Source: JAMLHH01 sp037189845 (GTDB taxonomy: Bacteria > Bacteroidota > Bacteroidia > Chitinophagales > JADIYW01). Taken from it: DNA of 64,000 nt. Each line of letters starts with the position of its first letter. Positions within the stretch are counted from its first letter, which is position 1. Positions 35,972 through 46,366 of the stretch are shown in pieces. The notes under the pieces are model-generated. The model saw nothing but the letters and a program-made list of their open reading frames with translations. It had not been told where the DNA came from and ran no database searches. Location of the stretch: NCBI GenBank assembly GCA_037189845.1, contig JBBCIS010000003.1, forward strand, positions 868,001-932,000. Reading direction: 5' to 3'. The position numbers and the translations under genes are program-made.

Positions 35972-38900
35972 CTAATGAATACTAAAAATTTTATTATAAA
36001 AATCAGTCTTACCAATATGGATATGTGTGATATAGCTTCCGGCTGGAAGATTTTCGGTGTTTATATCCAATGAGTGCAGTCCTTTGTCAAAAGCTTTGCT
36101 CTGATGAAGAACCAATCTTCCATCTGAACTGAAAATCCTTAAAGAGACGATTTCATTGGAAGGAAGTATTATCGGAAGCGTTGTCAGATTTCGTGCCGGA
36201 TTCGGGTAAAAATCTCCTACAGATAATTCAGAGCGATTGCCAGTTTCAACTGCGATGATTTTTGAAAACTCACTCGTTCCGTCAAAATCTATTTGTTTCA
36301 ATTGATAAAAATAGATGCTGCCTGCTTCCACTTTTGTATCTGTAAAAGTGTACGATAAAGGAATATTGGAATTCCCTGCTCCAGTAATGGTTCCTACTTT
36401 TTCAAAAGTAATTCCATCCGTAGATTTCAGAATTTCAAAGCGGTCATTGTTCTTTTCAGAAGCAGTTGTCCAGCTTAATTCTATATTTGAAGCATTTAAT
36501 TTTCCGGTAAAGCTGATTAATTCTACCGGTAGAATCGAGCCATTACCTCCTGAACCATGAATATAAAATGTGGTACCATCTCCGTCAAATCTTCCATTAG
36601 AGGCATTAACTGATACTGGAAGCAATGAAAACTCAAACTGATAATTTCCCGAAGGTCCATTTGCAGACTTTGTAATTCCAGCAACAGCTACCGGGTTATG
36701 CGCAGCGGTATAAAATGCTGAAATCGTCAAATCAGAATATGTGGTCGTCGTTCCAAAGCAATCTTTATAGTTAAAATTTTGAGCGTCTAAGATGGTTTTG
36801 AATCCTTGATATTCATCCTCTGTAAAGAACAATCTGAAAGAAATCGGTTGAGCGGGATTTTTTTCACTGCTGATTTTCACCACTCTTCCTACAAAATATT
36901 CGTCCTGAGCCTTACATTTTTTACTACTCTCAAATGGTCCGTGATTTTCATCCAGATTCAGCTCCAATGTCACAGCTCCTAAATCCTGTCCGTTTGCATG
37001 GATGGCTGCAATGATATTTCCTGCGGCATCCTTGAAATATTTCCATTCATTGTCATTGATTTCGCAGGATTCAGAAATCGTTGAAACTGAGGAAAGAGAT
37101 AAGCCGGATGCTGTTGTTGCGTCAGTGACAGCTTCACATTCTTCAGACGGCAATTCTGCCAAAATATAAGAACCGTTCAGTGATATAATCCCGGATGCAC
37201 GATTGCTGTTTGCTCCCAGATAGGCTGATGGTAAAACTGTCCAGCTATTGGAAGTATATTTCGCTGCTACCAGATTTTCCGGTAAAGCACTTCCTGATAA
37301 ATCGTCTGAATGATACTGGAATGTCAATCTTGCAGAGTCTAAGCTATGAATGTCAGCAGCATTGATATCCCAGTAAGTGTTCACATACTTTATATCAGAA
37401 AGTCCGGATGTCGCAACTTCGGGATGCAATCCTTCAGTAGATTTTACTATAATTTCTCCTCCGGAAAAATTATTACCCAAAAAATCTATCGTCAGCGGCG
37501 TGTATGAAATGATATTACCCACTTCAAATGTTTTCTGTGTGGACGATGCTGAAACAGCTTTCGATAAATAACCTTCTACATATCTGTTTTGTCCTGCACC
37601 GGTTACATTTGCCGATCCAGAAAGGGACAGAACATTTGCGTCTGTAATTAATTTCCCCTGAATAAATGAAAGCGTTCCATCTACCGTAACTCCTGCCGGC
37701 ACATGAGCATCCTGCTGATTATTGACTGTAAGGTTGCCATAAATCAAAGGAGCTAAAGTCTGGGTCTGAGTACCATTATATTCTACTGTACTGTTGGGTT
37801 CCAGATAATTCAGCGCATAATGATTAGGAAAATTATTTCCCGCACTCCAGCCATTCGCAGTACCTCCCAATTGAAGTTTTGAGCCATCAAAAAGTCCTAA
37901 TGCACCTTGATTCGCAGTGTACTGATTCAATGTTTGCCCTGACGGAATAGACAGCGTCGCGCCATTGCTAATCAATAAATCTCCCCCTCTCAGATAGCTG
38001 GTTTTTGTACCCGCAATCACTACTGTCGGAGTATGAGCATTTCCGATGGTTACACTCTGAAATGAAACTGCAGGAGTTGCTCCCGGAGGATTTGGATATG
38101 TATAAACGGAAGATGAATGATTGGTAATCATCTGTGTACCATTTCCATCAAACAACCATGTTCCGCCACCATTAGACCTGATATAAGATAATCCGTCAAA
38201 AGTCAGGTTTCCTCTGAATTCAAATACCGGATTTCCGCCGTTTCTTCCAAATGCAATATGAACAGGGTCATTGGCAGCACCAAATGTTGCATTTCCTTTG
38301 ACAATGATATTTCCACCCTGTGAATAAAACTCTGTTTCAGAATTTGTCGGTGCACCTGCTGTACCGGAAATGGTCAGATTTCCATTGATGATAAAAGGAT
38401 ATGAGCTGTGTCCTATCAAATCCAAACCCTTGGCAGTCGTCGATGTTCCGTAAGAGGCTACCAGGCTCAAATCATGAATATAGACAGGTACATCTACCGT
38501 AATATTTAGTGAATATGACCCAGTGTGCTGATTGGTAATAATCACATTATCACAAGGCCCCGGAAGTCCTGTCGGAGTCCATGTAATTGCACTCCAGTTT
38601 CGGTTTACATTCTGATTAGAGGTAGTATTGGTAAAAGTTTTCGTTCCGTAGCTTGTACAGGCCAATGTGGTCACTAATTGTGAGAGCGGATTTGCAGTCT
38701 GATACAAAGGTCCATTCGCACAGGAAGAATGATTGTATGCAAATACCCAGTAAGTATAAGAAGTGCTGATATCCAGATAATTGGAAGTAAATGTTACTGC
38801 CGAACCTGCGGACTCAATATGTCCACCCAAATCATTTGTCCCAGCCTGATATAAAACACCATCTTGCGGCGTTTGAGGGATGTCTGCTCCAAAAGTTCTT

Positions 38901-41203
38901 ACTACCAGATATTCATCTGCTCCCGAAGCGGTAAAGCTTCCTGTCACGGAGGAATAACTTGGTGTCAGAATTAAATTTGTGGGTTGATTTGCTGGCGTAG
39001 CACAATCGGGAAACTCTTCAAAAACAATATCGTCTATGTATAAATAATTCTGAACACTGGGAGATGTTGTCTGCGAAAATGCATGAAAGCTCAGATAGTA
39101 AATACCGCTTGTTGTAGGAGTAAATGTTCCGGTTGCTTCCTGGTTAGAAGTAGAAGCTGTTGCAGAACCTTCAACGATATTTCCGGGAATCAGATATGAA
39201 GAATCTGCCCACGTGGCTGCCTGCACTTTGAAATTTAATACTCCGCTTGTTGAGCTTCCTTTGTATAAAAATTTTAATCTGTATGTTTTTCCGGCATCTA
39301 ATTTTATCCCTCTGGAGAAAAAATAGCCATTTGCGTAGGCACTATAAGTCCGTAAATATTGCAATACTCTGGTAGAAGATACCGTAGCCGTTGTCCATGC
39401 GGTTCCCTGTGTAGAAGTACAGGTAGGAAGATTTGAGCTTGTAGTAGATGAAAAATCTTCAGAGTATGGAGCATTTACAGCACTACACGGTGTAGAAAAG
39501 TTGACAAGTGCCGTCCATGTACTGTTGCCGTTTCCTGCGGAACAAATAGTTCTGACATATACACGATAAGTCGTACTTGATGTCAACCCGGAAACGGTTA
39601 TCTGAGTAAGCGGGTGTGTTGTCGTGCCGGTTGCAATTCTGCCTGTAGCTCCGTTAGTTGGGGTCGTCGAATTATTTCTCACTTCCCATTCATATCCGGT
39701 AGGAATAGTAGCAGATGGTGCTGTCCAGCTCAAAACGACGGATGTATCCGAAGCAGGAGTAGCAATGACCGACACCGGAGGCAGACATGTGATGTCGGAT
39801 AGTCGCACGTCTATATCATCCAATGCCAGAAAAGAATTGCTGACACCTGATGCAGAGTACGCATGAAACCCTATATATTGAACCCCGGTAGAAGTCGGAG
39901 TAAAGTACAATGTTTGTGAAGTCGTCCCCGTATTGGTATTCACACTGTTATATGTTTCCAGAAGATGTGTGGCAGAAGCTGAATTAGCCGAACTTCCATA
40001 TAGTATTTTAAAGTTTTGGTTTGTCGTAGTATTGCTTCCCGTTCTGTAGCTGAATTGTAATCTGTAAGTTTTATTGGCTTCAAAGTAAAAGGCAGGTGTA
40101 AAAAACCAGTCGTCTGCTGCCGTTCCTGCAGTGTTTATGTAAATCCTGTTCGTAGTATACAGTGCAGTAATCCAGGAATTTCCGCCATTTTTATCTTCAA
40201 CAGTAAAACATGGAGGCAAAGCAGGAACTGTAACACTGTTAAAATTTTCTGTATAAGGAAATCCAAATATTCCGCAGGCAGTTGTAAATGTATATTTAGT
40301 AGAATTAATGCTGTAGTTAGTAGAGCTACAATTATTTCTTACATATACATCGTAAGTAAGTCCTTGTCCCAATCCTGTAATTGTTGCAGAACCGGAAGCG
40401 GCTGTTACCACTGTTCCTCCGTTGGCAATAGCTTCTGCTCCGGGAGTGAATCCACTCAACCCATACTCTACTACATAGTTCCCTGAGCAAGACGGACAGG
40501 AAAAATCTACCTGAGCCTGATTTCCGGAAGGTGCTACAGAAGTAATTTCAGGGACAGTCGAACAAGTTGTAAATACCAGTCTTAGCTGTGCTCTGTAATT
40601 TGAGCTGCTGGTTAATCTTGTCATTGTCGTACTCGGAGTCCAGGCAGTGCTGGATGCCCGGTAGTAAGAACTGCTATTAGCTTTTGCTGTTAATACTCTT
40701 CTATACAAAGGTGGATTGCTATTGGCTGATTGATAACCTTTTACTACCAGAATGGCTAAGTTTTGAGTAGTATGATTGAACTGAAATCCTTTGGAAAGAG
40801 GTACAGAATACCAGCCTGTTGAACTATTGGGAAAAGCTCCTTTATACACCAAAATATATCCGGATGTATCAACAGTAGTACCTACTTCGGTATTCGCAGT
40901 TGCTTTTAAGTAAATGCTTACATCTTCCACAGCATCATTGTTTCCACTCTGTTTGTAAAAGCCCACCTGAGAAATAGTTCCGCTGGTAGCTAATTCTGCT
41001 CCTGTATAGATTTGCTCACTTGCAGAATAGCTATATCCCGATGCAGTAGTAAATGGAGGGCCTGTAGAGCCTGTCGTACTTGTAGTACCTGTACCATATA
41101 GAACTTCCTGAGCATTTGTTTGCAATGCAAAAAATATAAAGGACAGAAAGAGCATGAAAAAGCCTTTCTGGTGTTGTAATGTAAAAGTGTAGAATCTTAC
41201 CAT
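35972..41203 (-). CDS. Giant multidomain T9SS-secreted surface protein (FN3/adhesin-like)
   Basis: 1743 residues. Signal peptide ends near QTNAQE; ATG 41203 or the internal ATG 41155 (FMLFLSFIFFALQTNA) could be the start. Fibronectin type III modules are recognisable near 215-310 and 470-575 (SVVLSWTAPSATIPTGYEWE; TTYRVYVRTICSAG). Cleaved-adhesin/MAM-like beta sandwiches are near 310-470 (PYTENFNSVTVPALPPCF) and 575-740. A long stretch of beta-helix or propeller-like repeats (DVPVYIHDLSLVAS) spans roughly 850-1300. The C-terminus VGDFYPNPARNLTTLPI...FYNKIFSIH is a type A T9SS sorting domain. Predicted extracellular adhesin or S-layer-like protein. It follows the glycine-rich gene after 31 bp. 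Confidence 0.88.
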   Translation of the reverse strand: MVRFYTFTLQHQKGFFMLFLSFIFFALQTNAQEVLYGTGTTSTTGSTGPPFTTASGYSYSASEQIYTGAELATSGTISQVGFYKQSGNNDAVEDVSIYLKATANTEVGTTVDTSGYILVYKGAFPNSSTGWYSVPLSKGFQFNHTTQNLAILVVKGYQSANSNPPLYRRVLTAKANSSSYYRASSTAWTPSTTMTRLTSSSNYRAQLRLVFTTCSTVPEITSVAPSGNQAQVDFSCPSCSGNYVVEYGLSGFTPGAEAIANGGTVVTAASGSATITGLGQGLTYDVYVRNNCSSTNYSINSTKYTFTTACGIFGFPYTENFNSVTVPALPPCFTVEDKNGGNSWITALYTTNRIYINTAGTAADDWFFTPAFYFEANKTYRLQFSYRTGSNTTTNQNFKILYGSSANSASATHLLETYNSVNTNTGTTSQTLYFTPTSTGVQYIGFHAYSASGVSNSFLALDDIDVRLSDITCLPPVSVIATPASDTSVVLSWTAPSATIPTGYEWEVRNNSTTPTNGATGRIATGTTTHPLTQITVSGLTSSTTYRVYVRTICSAGNGNSTWTALVNFSTPCSAVNAPYSEDFSSTTSSNLPTCTSTQGTAWTTATVSSTRVLQYLRTYSAYANGYFFSRGIKLDAGKTYRLKFLYKGSSTSGVLNFKVQAATWADSSYLIPGNIVEGSATASTSNQEATGTFTPTTSGIYYLSFHAFSQTTSPSVQNYLYIDDIVFEEFPDCATPANQPTNLILTPSYSSVTGSFTASGADEYLVVRTFGADIPQTPQDGVLYQAGTNDLGGHIESAGSAVTFTSNYLDISTSYTYWVFAYNHSSCANGPLYQTANPLSQLVTTLACTSYGTKTFTNTTSNQNVNRNWSAITWTPTGLPGPCDNVIITNQHTGSYSLNITVDVPVYIHDLSLVASYGTSTTAKGLDLIGHSSYPFIINGNLTISGTAGAPTNSETEFYSQGGNIIVKGNATFGAANDPVHIAFGRNGGNPVFEFRGNLTFDGLSYIRSNGGGTWLFDGNGTQMITNHSSSVYTYPNPPGATPAVSFQSVTIGNAHTPTVVIAGTKTSYLRGGDLLISNGATLSIPSGQTLNQYTANQGALGLFDGSKLQLGGTANGWSAGNNFPNHYALNYLEPNSTVEYNGTQTQTLAPLIYGNLTVNNQQDAHVPAGVTVDGTLSFIQGKLITDANVLSLSGSANVTGAGQNRYVEGYLSKAVSASSTQKTFEVGNIISYTPLTIDFLGNNFSGGEIIVKSTEGLHPEVATSGLSDIKYVNTYWDINAADIHSLDSARLTFQYHSDDLSGSALPENLVAAKYTSNSWTVLPSAYLGANSNRASGIISLNGSYILAELPSEECEAVTDATTASGLSLSSVSTISESCEINDNEWKYFKDAAGNIIAAIHANGQDLGAVTLELNLDENHGPFESSKKCKAQDEYFVGRVVKISSEKNPAQPISFRLFFTEDEYQGFKTILDAQNFNYKDCFGTTTTYSDLTISAFYTAAHNPVAVAGITKSANGPSGNYQFEFSLLPVSVNASNGRFDGDGTTFYIHGSGGNGSILPVELISFTGKLNASNIELSWTTASEKNNDRFEILKSTDGITFEKVGTITGAGNSNIPLSYTFTDTKVEAGSIYFYQLKQIDFDGTSEFSKIIAVETGNRSELSVGDFYPNPARNLTTLPIILPSNEIVSLRIFSSDGRLVLHQSKAFDKGLHSLDINTENLPAGSYITHIHIGKTDFYNKIFSIH

Positions 41204-41234
41204 AGCTGTTTATTTATCTTTTATCATAATCGGA

Positions 41235-42767
41235 CTACCAACTGATGACAATCAATCCGTTTCCTCCGTCATTAAATCCGTTTGCACCACCGCCTATTCC
41301 TACACCCGGTATAAAATCCGTATCTGTAGTATTGGGAGGAGGATTAGATGCCAGTCTGCTTGTCAATACTCCCGGAGTATTTGTCCCGGAAAAGCCTGTT
41401 CCTCCCACGAACGAGCTGCCGCCACCGCCACCGCCGATATATGTGTAAACTGTAGCCGCACTGCCGCCACCACCGCCGCCGCCGGTATAGCCGCCACCGC
41501 CGCCACCGCCAAATGACGATGCGGATGCTCCGTTCAAAGCCCCGTTTCCGTTGCCTCCTAAACTTGTTGCTCCAGCCCCTCCTCTTAATACCAGAGAAGA
41601 ACCGGTGCCCCCTGTTCCGGCATTTGAACCTGAACGACCTCCTGCATTTGTAGCTGTACCACCGTCATATCCGTTCACTGTGCTTCCGCCCGGGCCTCCT
41701 GTGGGACGATTGGTATTGACAGCATTGGAAGTATAGCTCCCGCCACCGCCACCGCCACCGGCTATTGCGATGTAATTTGCTCCTAAGGCTATTCCGGAAA
41801 GACCTCCACCTGAACCGCTGTTGTATGCTACACCTCTGAAACCAGTACCGCCTCCTCCATAAGCAGCAGCGCCTTGTGTGCCATTTCCTCCGCCTCTGTT
41901 GGAAGCGCCACCGCCACCAACGATGACAGAAATAACAGTACCTCCTGATGTAGAATAAGTACCGGATACATAAGCTCCTGCACCACCTGAACCACCGGAT
42001 TCACCGCCGCCGTTACCACCGCCACCGGCTCCCCAGATTTTCACCTGAATGCTGTTAATTCCACACGGAACTTCAAATGTCTGATTGGCTCCTGTATATG
42101 CAAAAACCTGCTTACCGGACGGAGAACGGGTATATACGCTGATGATATTTGAATTTTCAGAGTTACAGACTTTGTCAAAACTTCTGACTCTATAGTAATA
42201 AGTGGTTGCGCAATCCAGTCCTGTGATATTGAATGTTGTCAGGCTACCAACTGCAAGATTGTTGTATGCAGGTAATATGCTATCAAAGCCTGTATCTACT
42301 GATACATCGAGATAATAGCCCAATACACCTAACTGTGACTGCCAGTTAGCAGTAAATGAATAAGGACCTACAGTAGTTGCTGCGCTGGCTGTAGGTGCCG
42401 GCAAAAGCTGTTCGCACGGACAGGCAATCGGATGCCATGTAGCTCCTACATAAAATTCCAGACAATTCGTTGTCGTATTGAAAATCGTTAAGCTGGTAGG
42501 AATTGGAGCAGGAATTGCATCTCTCTGAACGGTGCTTAATCGAGGAAAAAGAACCCCTTTCGATGTAGATGTAATATCCAGTACAGCATTGTTATCCGGA
42601 TTAGATGTTCCAATTCCGACATTTCCCTGAGCAAATGACTGCGTGTAAAGAAGAACTAATAATATTAGCGTTGCTCCTTTACACACAGCTTTCCAAATAG
42701 CACCGTTAAAACTATCTGATGCTCTAAACCTAACTTGATTAACTAAAAGAATTGTTTTGTTATACAT
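41235..42767 (-). CDS. Glycine-rich surface protein with FN3 domain
   Basis: 510 residues. The N-terminus has an unusual 25-residue lead before the signal core ILLVLLYTQSFAQ, so the true start may be internal. Then GNVGIGTSNPDNNAVLDI, a tail-fibre-like motif common in Bacteroidota surface proteins, and an FN3 module near 125-215. Residues 225-510 are dominated by glycine runs (GGGGGGGYTGGGGG) and end GLIVISW, fitting a glycine-rich beta-roll domain. No T9SS sorting domain is present, so anchoring is unexplained; it may partner with the giant T9SS protein encoded 31 bp downstream. DNA here is correspondingly C-rich on the plus strand. Confidence 0.82.
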   Translation of the reverse strand: MYNKTILLVNQVRFRASDSFNGAIWKAVCKGATLILLVLLYTQSFAQGNVGIGTSNPDNNAVLDITSTSKGVLFPRLSTVQRDAIPAPIPTSLTIFNTTTNCLEFYVGATWHPIACPCEQLLPAPTASAATTVGPYSFTANWQSQLGVLGYYLDVSVDTGFDSILPAYNNLAVGSLTTFNITGLDCATTYYYRVRSFDKVCNSENSNIISVYTRSPSGKQVFAYTGANQTFEVPCGINSIQVKIWGAGGGGNGGGESGGSGGAGAYVSGTYSTSGGTVISVIVGGGGASNRGGGNGTQGAAAYGGGGTGFRGVAYNSGSGGGLSGIALGANYIAIAGGGGGGGSYTSNAVNTNRPTGGPGGSTVNGYDGGTATNAGGRSGSNAGTGGTGSSLVLRGGAGATSLGGNGNGALNGASASSFGGGGGGGYTGGGGGGGSAATVYTYIGGGGGGSSFVGGTGFSGTNTPGVLTSRLASNPPPNTTDTDFIPGVGIGGGANGFNDGGNGLIVISW

Positions 42768-42822
42768 TGCTGATTACGATTTTCATCGATGCTTTATTGA
42801 AAATTGGTTTGGCCGGAATAGT

Positions 42823-42878
42823 GCCCGGGATTGCTCCCGGGGCTTTATATGAGATTGCTCAATCACCCTAAGCAATCT
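42823..42878 (-). terminator. Two tandem hairpins between the OmpP1 and glycine-rich genes
   Basis: Minus-strand AGATTGCT/AGCAATCT (42878-42871 with 42859-42852) is followed by a GC-rich stem GCCCCGGG/CCCGGGC (42843-42823). They lie 15-70 nt after the OmpP1 stop. The strong GC stem lacks a U-run, so classical intrinsic termination is uncertain. Confidence 0.45.
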
Positions 42879-42892
42879 ATTGGTATTGGTCA

Positions 42893-44401
42893 TTAATTAA
42901 ACTTCCATGATAGAGATGCATGGAATAAATTATTCTGCAAACTCGATTGACTGTTGTTATATTGAGTGCCCACTAAACTGTTGGCATCTGATTGTTCAGT
43001 ATTTCTAAATGCATGCTCGTAAGCCAGATTGATGGCAATTTTTTCAGAAACGTTTATGCCGGTTCCTATCGTTGCGTGATGTACTACTACTGCAGGGAAT
43101 ACAGGAAATAATGTACTTGCAGGGACAGGATTACTGCCATAGATATAACCTGCTCTCAACTTCAGAATTTTATGCGCATCATATTCTACACCTACTTTTG
43201 CTACGAAAGTATTTTTCCAGTTTAAAGGGAAAGGAATATCCAATGTTCCTTCTGTGCCTAAAAGTCTGTTGACATTTGGATTTGTACCTTCTGTCAGATG
43301 GATATCTAATTTTTCAAAAGCTTTTGCCCAGTTAATCCATTCGAAATCTCCTGAGATTTTAAGCTTAGGATTAATGGCATAAGCAACACCTATCGCTACA
43401 GATTGTGGAAGATATAATGTTGCTTCTGCCTGATATTCATCAACTGCTCCTTTTGATAAATCAATTCCTAATTGTCCAAACTGCGCCGCAGCCTGTTGTT
43501 GCGCTTCCTGTGGTGTCAGCTGGGGATTTTGCGCCAAAACACCCTGAACTACTCTGCCGAATGCATCATTGAACTGTGTATTCATATCCAGAGAAGCTTT
43601 ACCTCCTTTGTAGTTCAATTTTGTCGGTAATGTATAATTGACTCCCAGAGATAATTTATCATTGGGTTTGTATGCTACGCCAATTTTTCCGTTAAACTGG
43701 AAAGCTTTTAAGTCTGTGATATCAGCAGCTGCAACCAGCTCATTGTAACCCAGACCTCCCTGTTGCGGAGAACCGGAAAATAAATTGCCAAAAGTAAATC
43801 CCGTAGACGGGTCAATGACTCCTCTCAAAAATGACGGCGAAACACTGAATGGCTCACCAAAAGCAAACTGGCTGTAAACCAGATTGGCAGTAATGCCCAC
43901 GGATAGCTGGTCAATTATTTTATAAGCAAAAGAACCTCCTGCCTGTATCACTGCAAACTGTGAATGGTATTTTTGAGGGATATAGTTGCCGGACTCGTCT
44001 TTAAATAAAGAGTGATTCAATGAATATTCAGAACCTAAACCTCCCTGAGTATAAACTCCGAATCCATAGGCAATTTTGTCATTGGCTTTTGTAGCAAAAC
44101 CTATTGAACCAGCCGGAAACAACTTGTTTTTGCCGTTTGCGTCATTGATTGCATTTTTAAAGGTCAGTTTCGGAGCCATCAACGAAACACTGATATCCAA
44201 TTGTGGAGATTCCAGAAAAGCCAGACCAGCCGGATTATTATTAATCAAGGATGGATTGTCAAAATTTCCCGTAGTCGTTCCGCCTCTGCCGATAGTGGCT
44301 GCATCCGAACCTAATAATTTTGTTCCGTTCTGAGCTGATAAAGGCGTATATGCTGACGCTACCAAAGCTGCTAAAACTCCAAATCTGTACACTTTTTTCA
44401 T
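42893..44401 (-). CDS. OmpP1/FadL/TodX-family outer membrane channel
   Basis: 502 residues from ATG 44401 (a GTG at 44407 is an alternative). Signal peptide MKKVYRFGVLAALVASAYTPLSA. Family features: the hatch region GSDAATIGRGGTTTGNFDNPS and NNPAGLAFL near residues 35-65, and a barrel rich in aromatic-flanked strands (WKNTFVAKVGVEYD) ending NLFHASLSWKFN with the terminal aromatic typical of outer membrane proteins. FadL proteins take up hydrophobic compounds such as long-chain fatty acids. Stands between two groups of surface-protein genes with its own leader. Confidence 0.9.
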   Translation of the reverse strand: MKKVYRFGVLAALVASAYTPLSAQNGTKLLGSDAATIGRGGTTTGNFDNPSLINNNPAGLAFLESPQLDISVSLMAPKLTFKNAINDANGKNKLFPAGSIGFATKANDKIAYGFGVYTQGGLGSEYSLNHSLFKDESGNYIPQKYHSQFAVIQAGGSFAYKIIDQLSVGITANLVYSQFAFGEPFSVSPSFLRGVIDPSTGFTFGNLFSGSPQQGGLGYNELVAAADITDLKAFQFNGKIGVAYKPNDKLSLGVNYTLPTKLNYKGGKASLDMNTQFNDAFGRVVQGVLAQNPQLTPQEAQQQAAAQFGQLGIDLSKGAVDEYQAEATLYLPQSVAIGVAYAINPKLKISGDFEWINWAKAFEKLDIHLTEGTNPNVNRLLGTEGTLDIPFPLNWKNTFVAKVGVEYDAHKILKLRAGYIYGSNPVPASTLFPVFPAVVVHHATIGTGINVSEKIAINLAYEHAFRNTEQSDANSLVGTQYNNSQSSLQNNLFHASLSWKFN

Positions 44402-44586
44402 AAACACTTTTAATTACCGAATTCTTCTTCTTCCCTTCAGTAATCCCTTTCTATGTCACAAGCGTAGAGCAAAAGTAGGAAATATTTTTATTATCCTACA
44501 AAATAGATAGACTTTATAGATTAATAAATTGTAAAGACAATTTCCTTTTGACTCTATAGAGAAAATCATTGAATTATAAACAATTG

Positions 44587-46335
44587 TCAATTAGATTTTT
44601 GTATCTGCCACTTCTTACTCAAAACTTCTTCGTTCAATCTGATTCTGACGATATAATTTCCGGCCGGATAATTTCCTATAGATAAAGGAATCCATGTTTT
44701 TCCGGCTGGTAGTGCAAAATGCTGACTACCCATAAACTGACCCAACATATTAAAGATGTCTGTAGTGACTTCTATCTCTTCGGGGGTAGTGACGTAAAAG
44801 CCTCCTTCACCATTATGTGACGGATTGGGGAAAATCTCACTGACAGAAATGGTTTTTTCTGAGAGGATTCTAGCATCTACTATTTTTGAATACTCATAAG
44901 AGCCATCAAAATCTATATTTTTTACTCTGTAGTAGTACAATATTCCCGGCTGTATATGATAATCGTCCAGGTGATAACGGTGCGGTGTATCGGAAAACCC
45001 TCCGTATGGCCCGGCAACTTGTCCGATGTACTCAAAAGATTTTCCGTCAATGCTTCTTTCGACTTCGTAATGGCTGATGTTTTTTTCAGTGGCAGTATTC
45101 CATACCACCTGAATATATTGATTGTTGACAGGTTCGGCATAGATATTCAAAAACTCCACCGGGAGCTCTGTCATATTGTTTTCTGTACCGTGAATCCTGA
45201 AAATGGAGAATGAATGCTGATTGGTCAGAACATTTCCTGTGGGACAAACTCTCATTCCCGCCAAAGCCGGCCAAACCGGTGCGCCATCGGAAAGTGGTCC
45301 CGCATTATCACCGCCCTGGATGCCGTCCTTTGCAAGATATCTCACTTCTGAAAAAGGACCTCCACAGATGGAAATATTCAAAATCGGAACAGATGAATTT
45401 AAAATTGGTCCCGGAAAAACTTCGATTCTGTAATTGTAATCATCCACCGCATCAGGAGTCACCGACCATTCGAGTGCCGAAGCTGTTACCAGACTCGCTC
45501 TGTCTATAATCCCATCCAAACCAGCTCCCGGAACACAACTCAAAAAAGGGTCCATGTCCGGCGACGGGTCTGTACCGACATCGCAAAAGACAACATTGTT
45601 ATGCAGTGCTGTAACTCCCTCTTTCAAAAATGCTGTCAATGCATTGCTGTTGGGCAATTGGTTAAAACGAACAGAAACAGCTTCCATACCATCCATAGAA
45701 ATATGTGTCAGCACAGGAGCTACTCCTACCGGAAAATAATAATCGGCATTCGTCACACCGACGGCTCTTTTCAATTTACCTTCTACATATTTTGTCAGTG
45801 AACCGTTAGAAATATGATGTCCTTGTATCGCATTTATATCTTCATTCAAAACGGATAATGTGTGCTGATAATCTCCGCTTCCGGGATACACGAGACGAGA
45901 AAAAGGCTGCGTGCGAAGGATACCAAAACCGGAAGAGAAGTACAGTCTGTCCTTCACATTCACATCTGCATGTAGTGAAACATACTGACCTGTGGAAGAT
46001 GTTTTTTCTATCTGTAAATCGTAAAAGGCATTTTCACTCAATCCTTTCCAGTCGCCATAGATATTCTGGTCTGCTGTTCCGGAAAAAACTTCTCTTCCGG
46101 TGGATTGATATTGATTATTCAATGAAAAATTTCTCCAATCTCCTTTCAGTTCTATCTCGCCTTGCTGATTGGTAAAAGTTCCGTTTTGGTTCGTAATATC
46201 ACCGTTGACAAATAAAGTCGGAGTGTCTGATATTGCACCGTTTACGATAACAATTCCTTCGTTGATATAAAACTCATTGGCTGCGAACAGCTGCGTTTTT
46301 ATACCAAAAAATGCAATCAATAATATGTACTTCAT
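44587..46335 (-). CDS. T9SS type A sorting domain-containing surface protein
   Basis: 582 residues from ATG 46335, chosen because it places the signal peptide MKYILLIAFFGIKTQLFA at the N-terminus (the ATG at 46359 would add eight residues). Beta-rich mature region: NGDITNQNGTFTNQQGEI near 50, FN3-like module VVWNTATEKNISHYEVERS near 410-500. The C-terminus SVSEIFPNPSHNGEG...SKKWQIQKSN is a T9SS type A sorting domain. It lies 31 bp after the stop of the upstream 1225-residue T9SS protein gene, so they are probably co-transcribed. Function beyond surface exposure is unknown. Confidence 0.85.
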   Translation of the reverse strand: MKYILLIAFFGIKTQLFAANEFYINEGIVIVNGAISDTPTLFVNGDITNQNGTFTNQQGEIELKGDWRNFSLNNQYQSTGREVFSGTADQNIYGDWKGLSENAFYDLQIEKTSSTGQYVSLHADVNVKDRLYFSSGFGILRTQPFSRLVYPGSGDYQHTLSVLNEDINAIQGHHISNGSLTKYVEGKLKRAVGVTNADYYFPVGVAPVLTHISMDGMEAVSVRFNQLPNSNALTAFLKEGVTALHNNVVFCDVGTDPSPDMDPFLSCVPGAGLDGIIDRASLVTASALEWSVTPDAVDDYNYRIEVFPGPILNSSVPILNISICGGPFSEVRYLAKDGIQGGDNAGPLSDGAPVWPALAGMRVCPTGNVLTNQHSFSIFRIHGTENNMTELPVEFLNIYAEPVNNQYIQVVWNTATEKNISHYEVERSIDGKSFEYIGQVAGPYGGFSDTPHRYHLDDYHIQPGILYYYRVKNIDFDGSYEYSKIVDARILSEKTISVSEIFPNPSHNGEGGFYVTTPEEIEVTTDIFNMLGQFMGSQHFALPAGKTWIPLSIGNYPAGNYIVRIRLNEEVLSKKWQIQKSN

Positions 46336-46366
46336 TTCCCTCACTACGTCGTACTGCATGACCAGA

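Noticed and set aside
41245..41736. Long proline/alanine-rich plus-strand frames
   Set aside because: They are antisense to the glycine-rich gene: GGN codons read in reverse as proline codons, giving an open frame without coding value.
41400..42010. Regular DNA repeats resembling an array
   Set aside because: They are glycine codon runs inside a coding gene, without equal spacers or palindromic repeats of a CRISPR.
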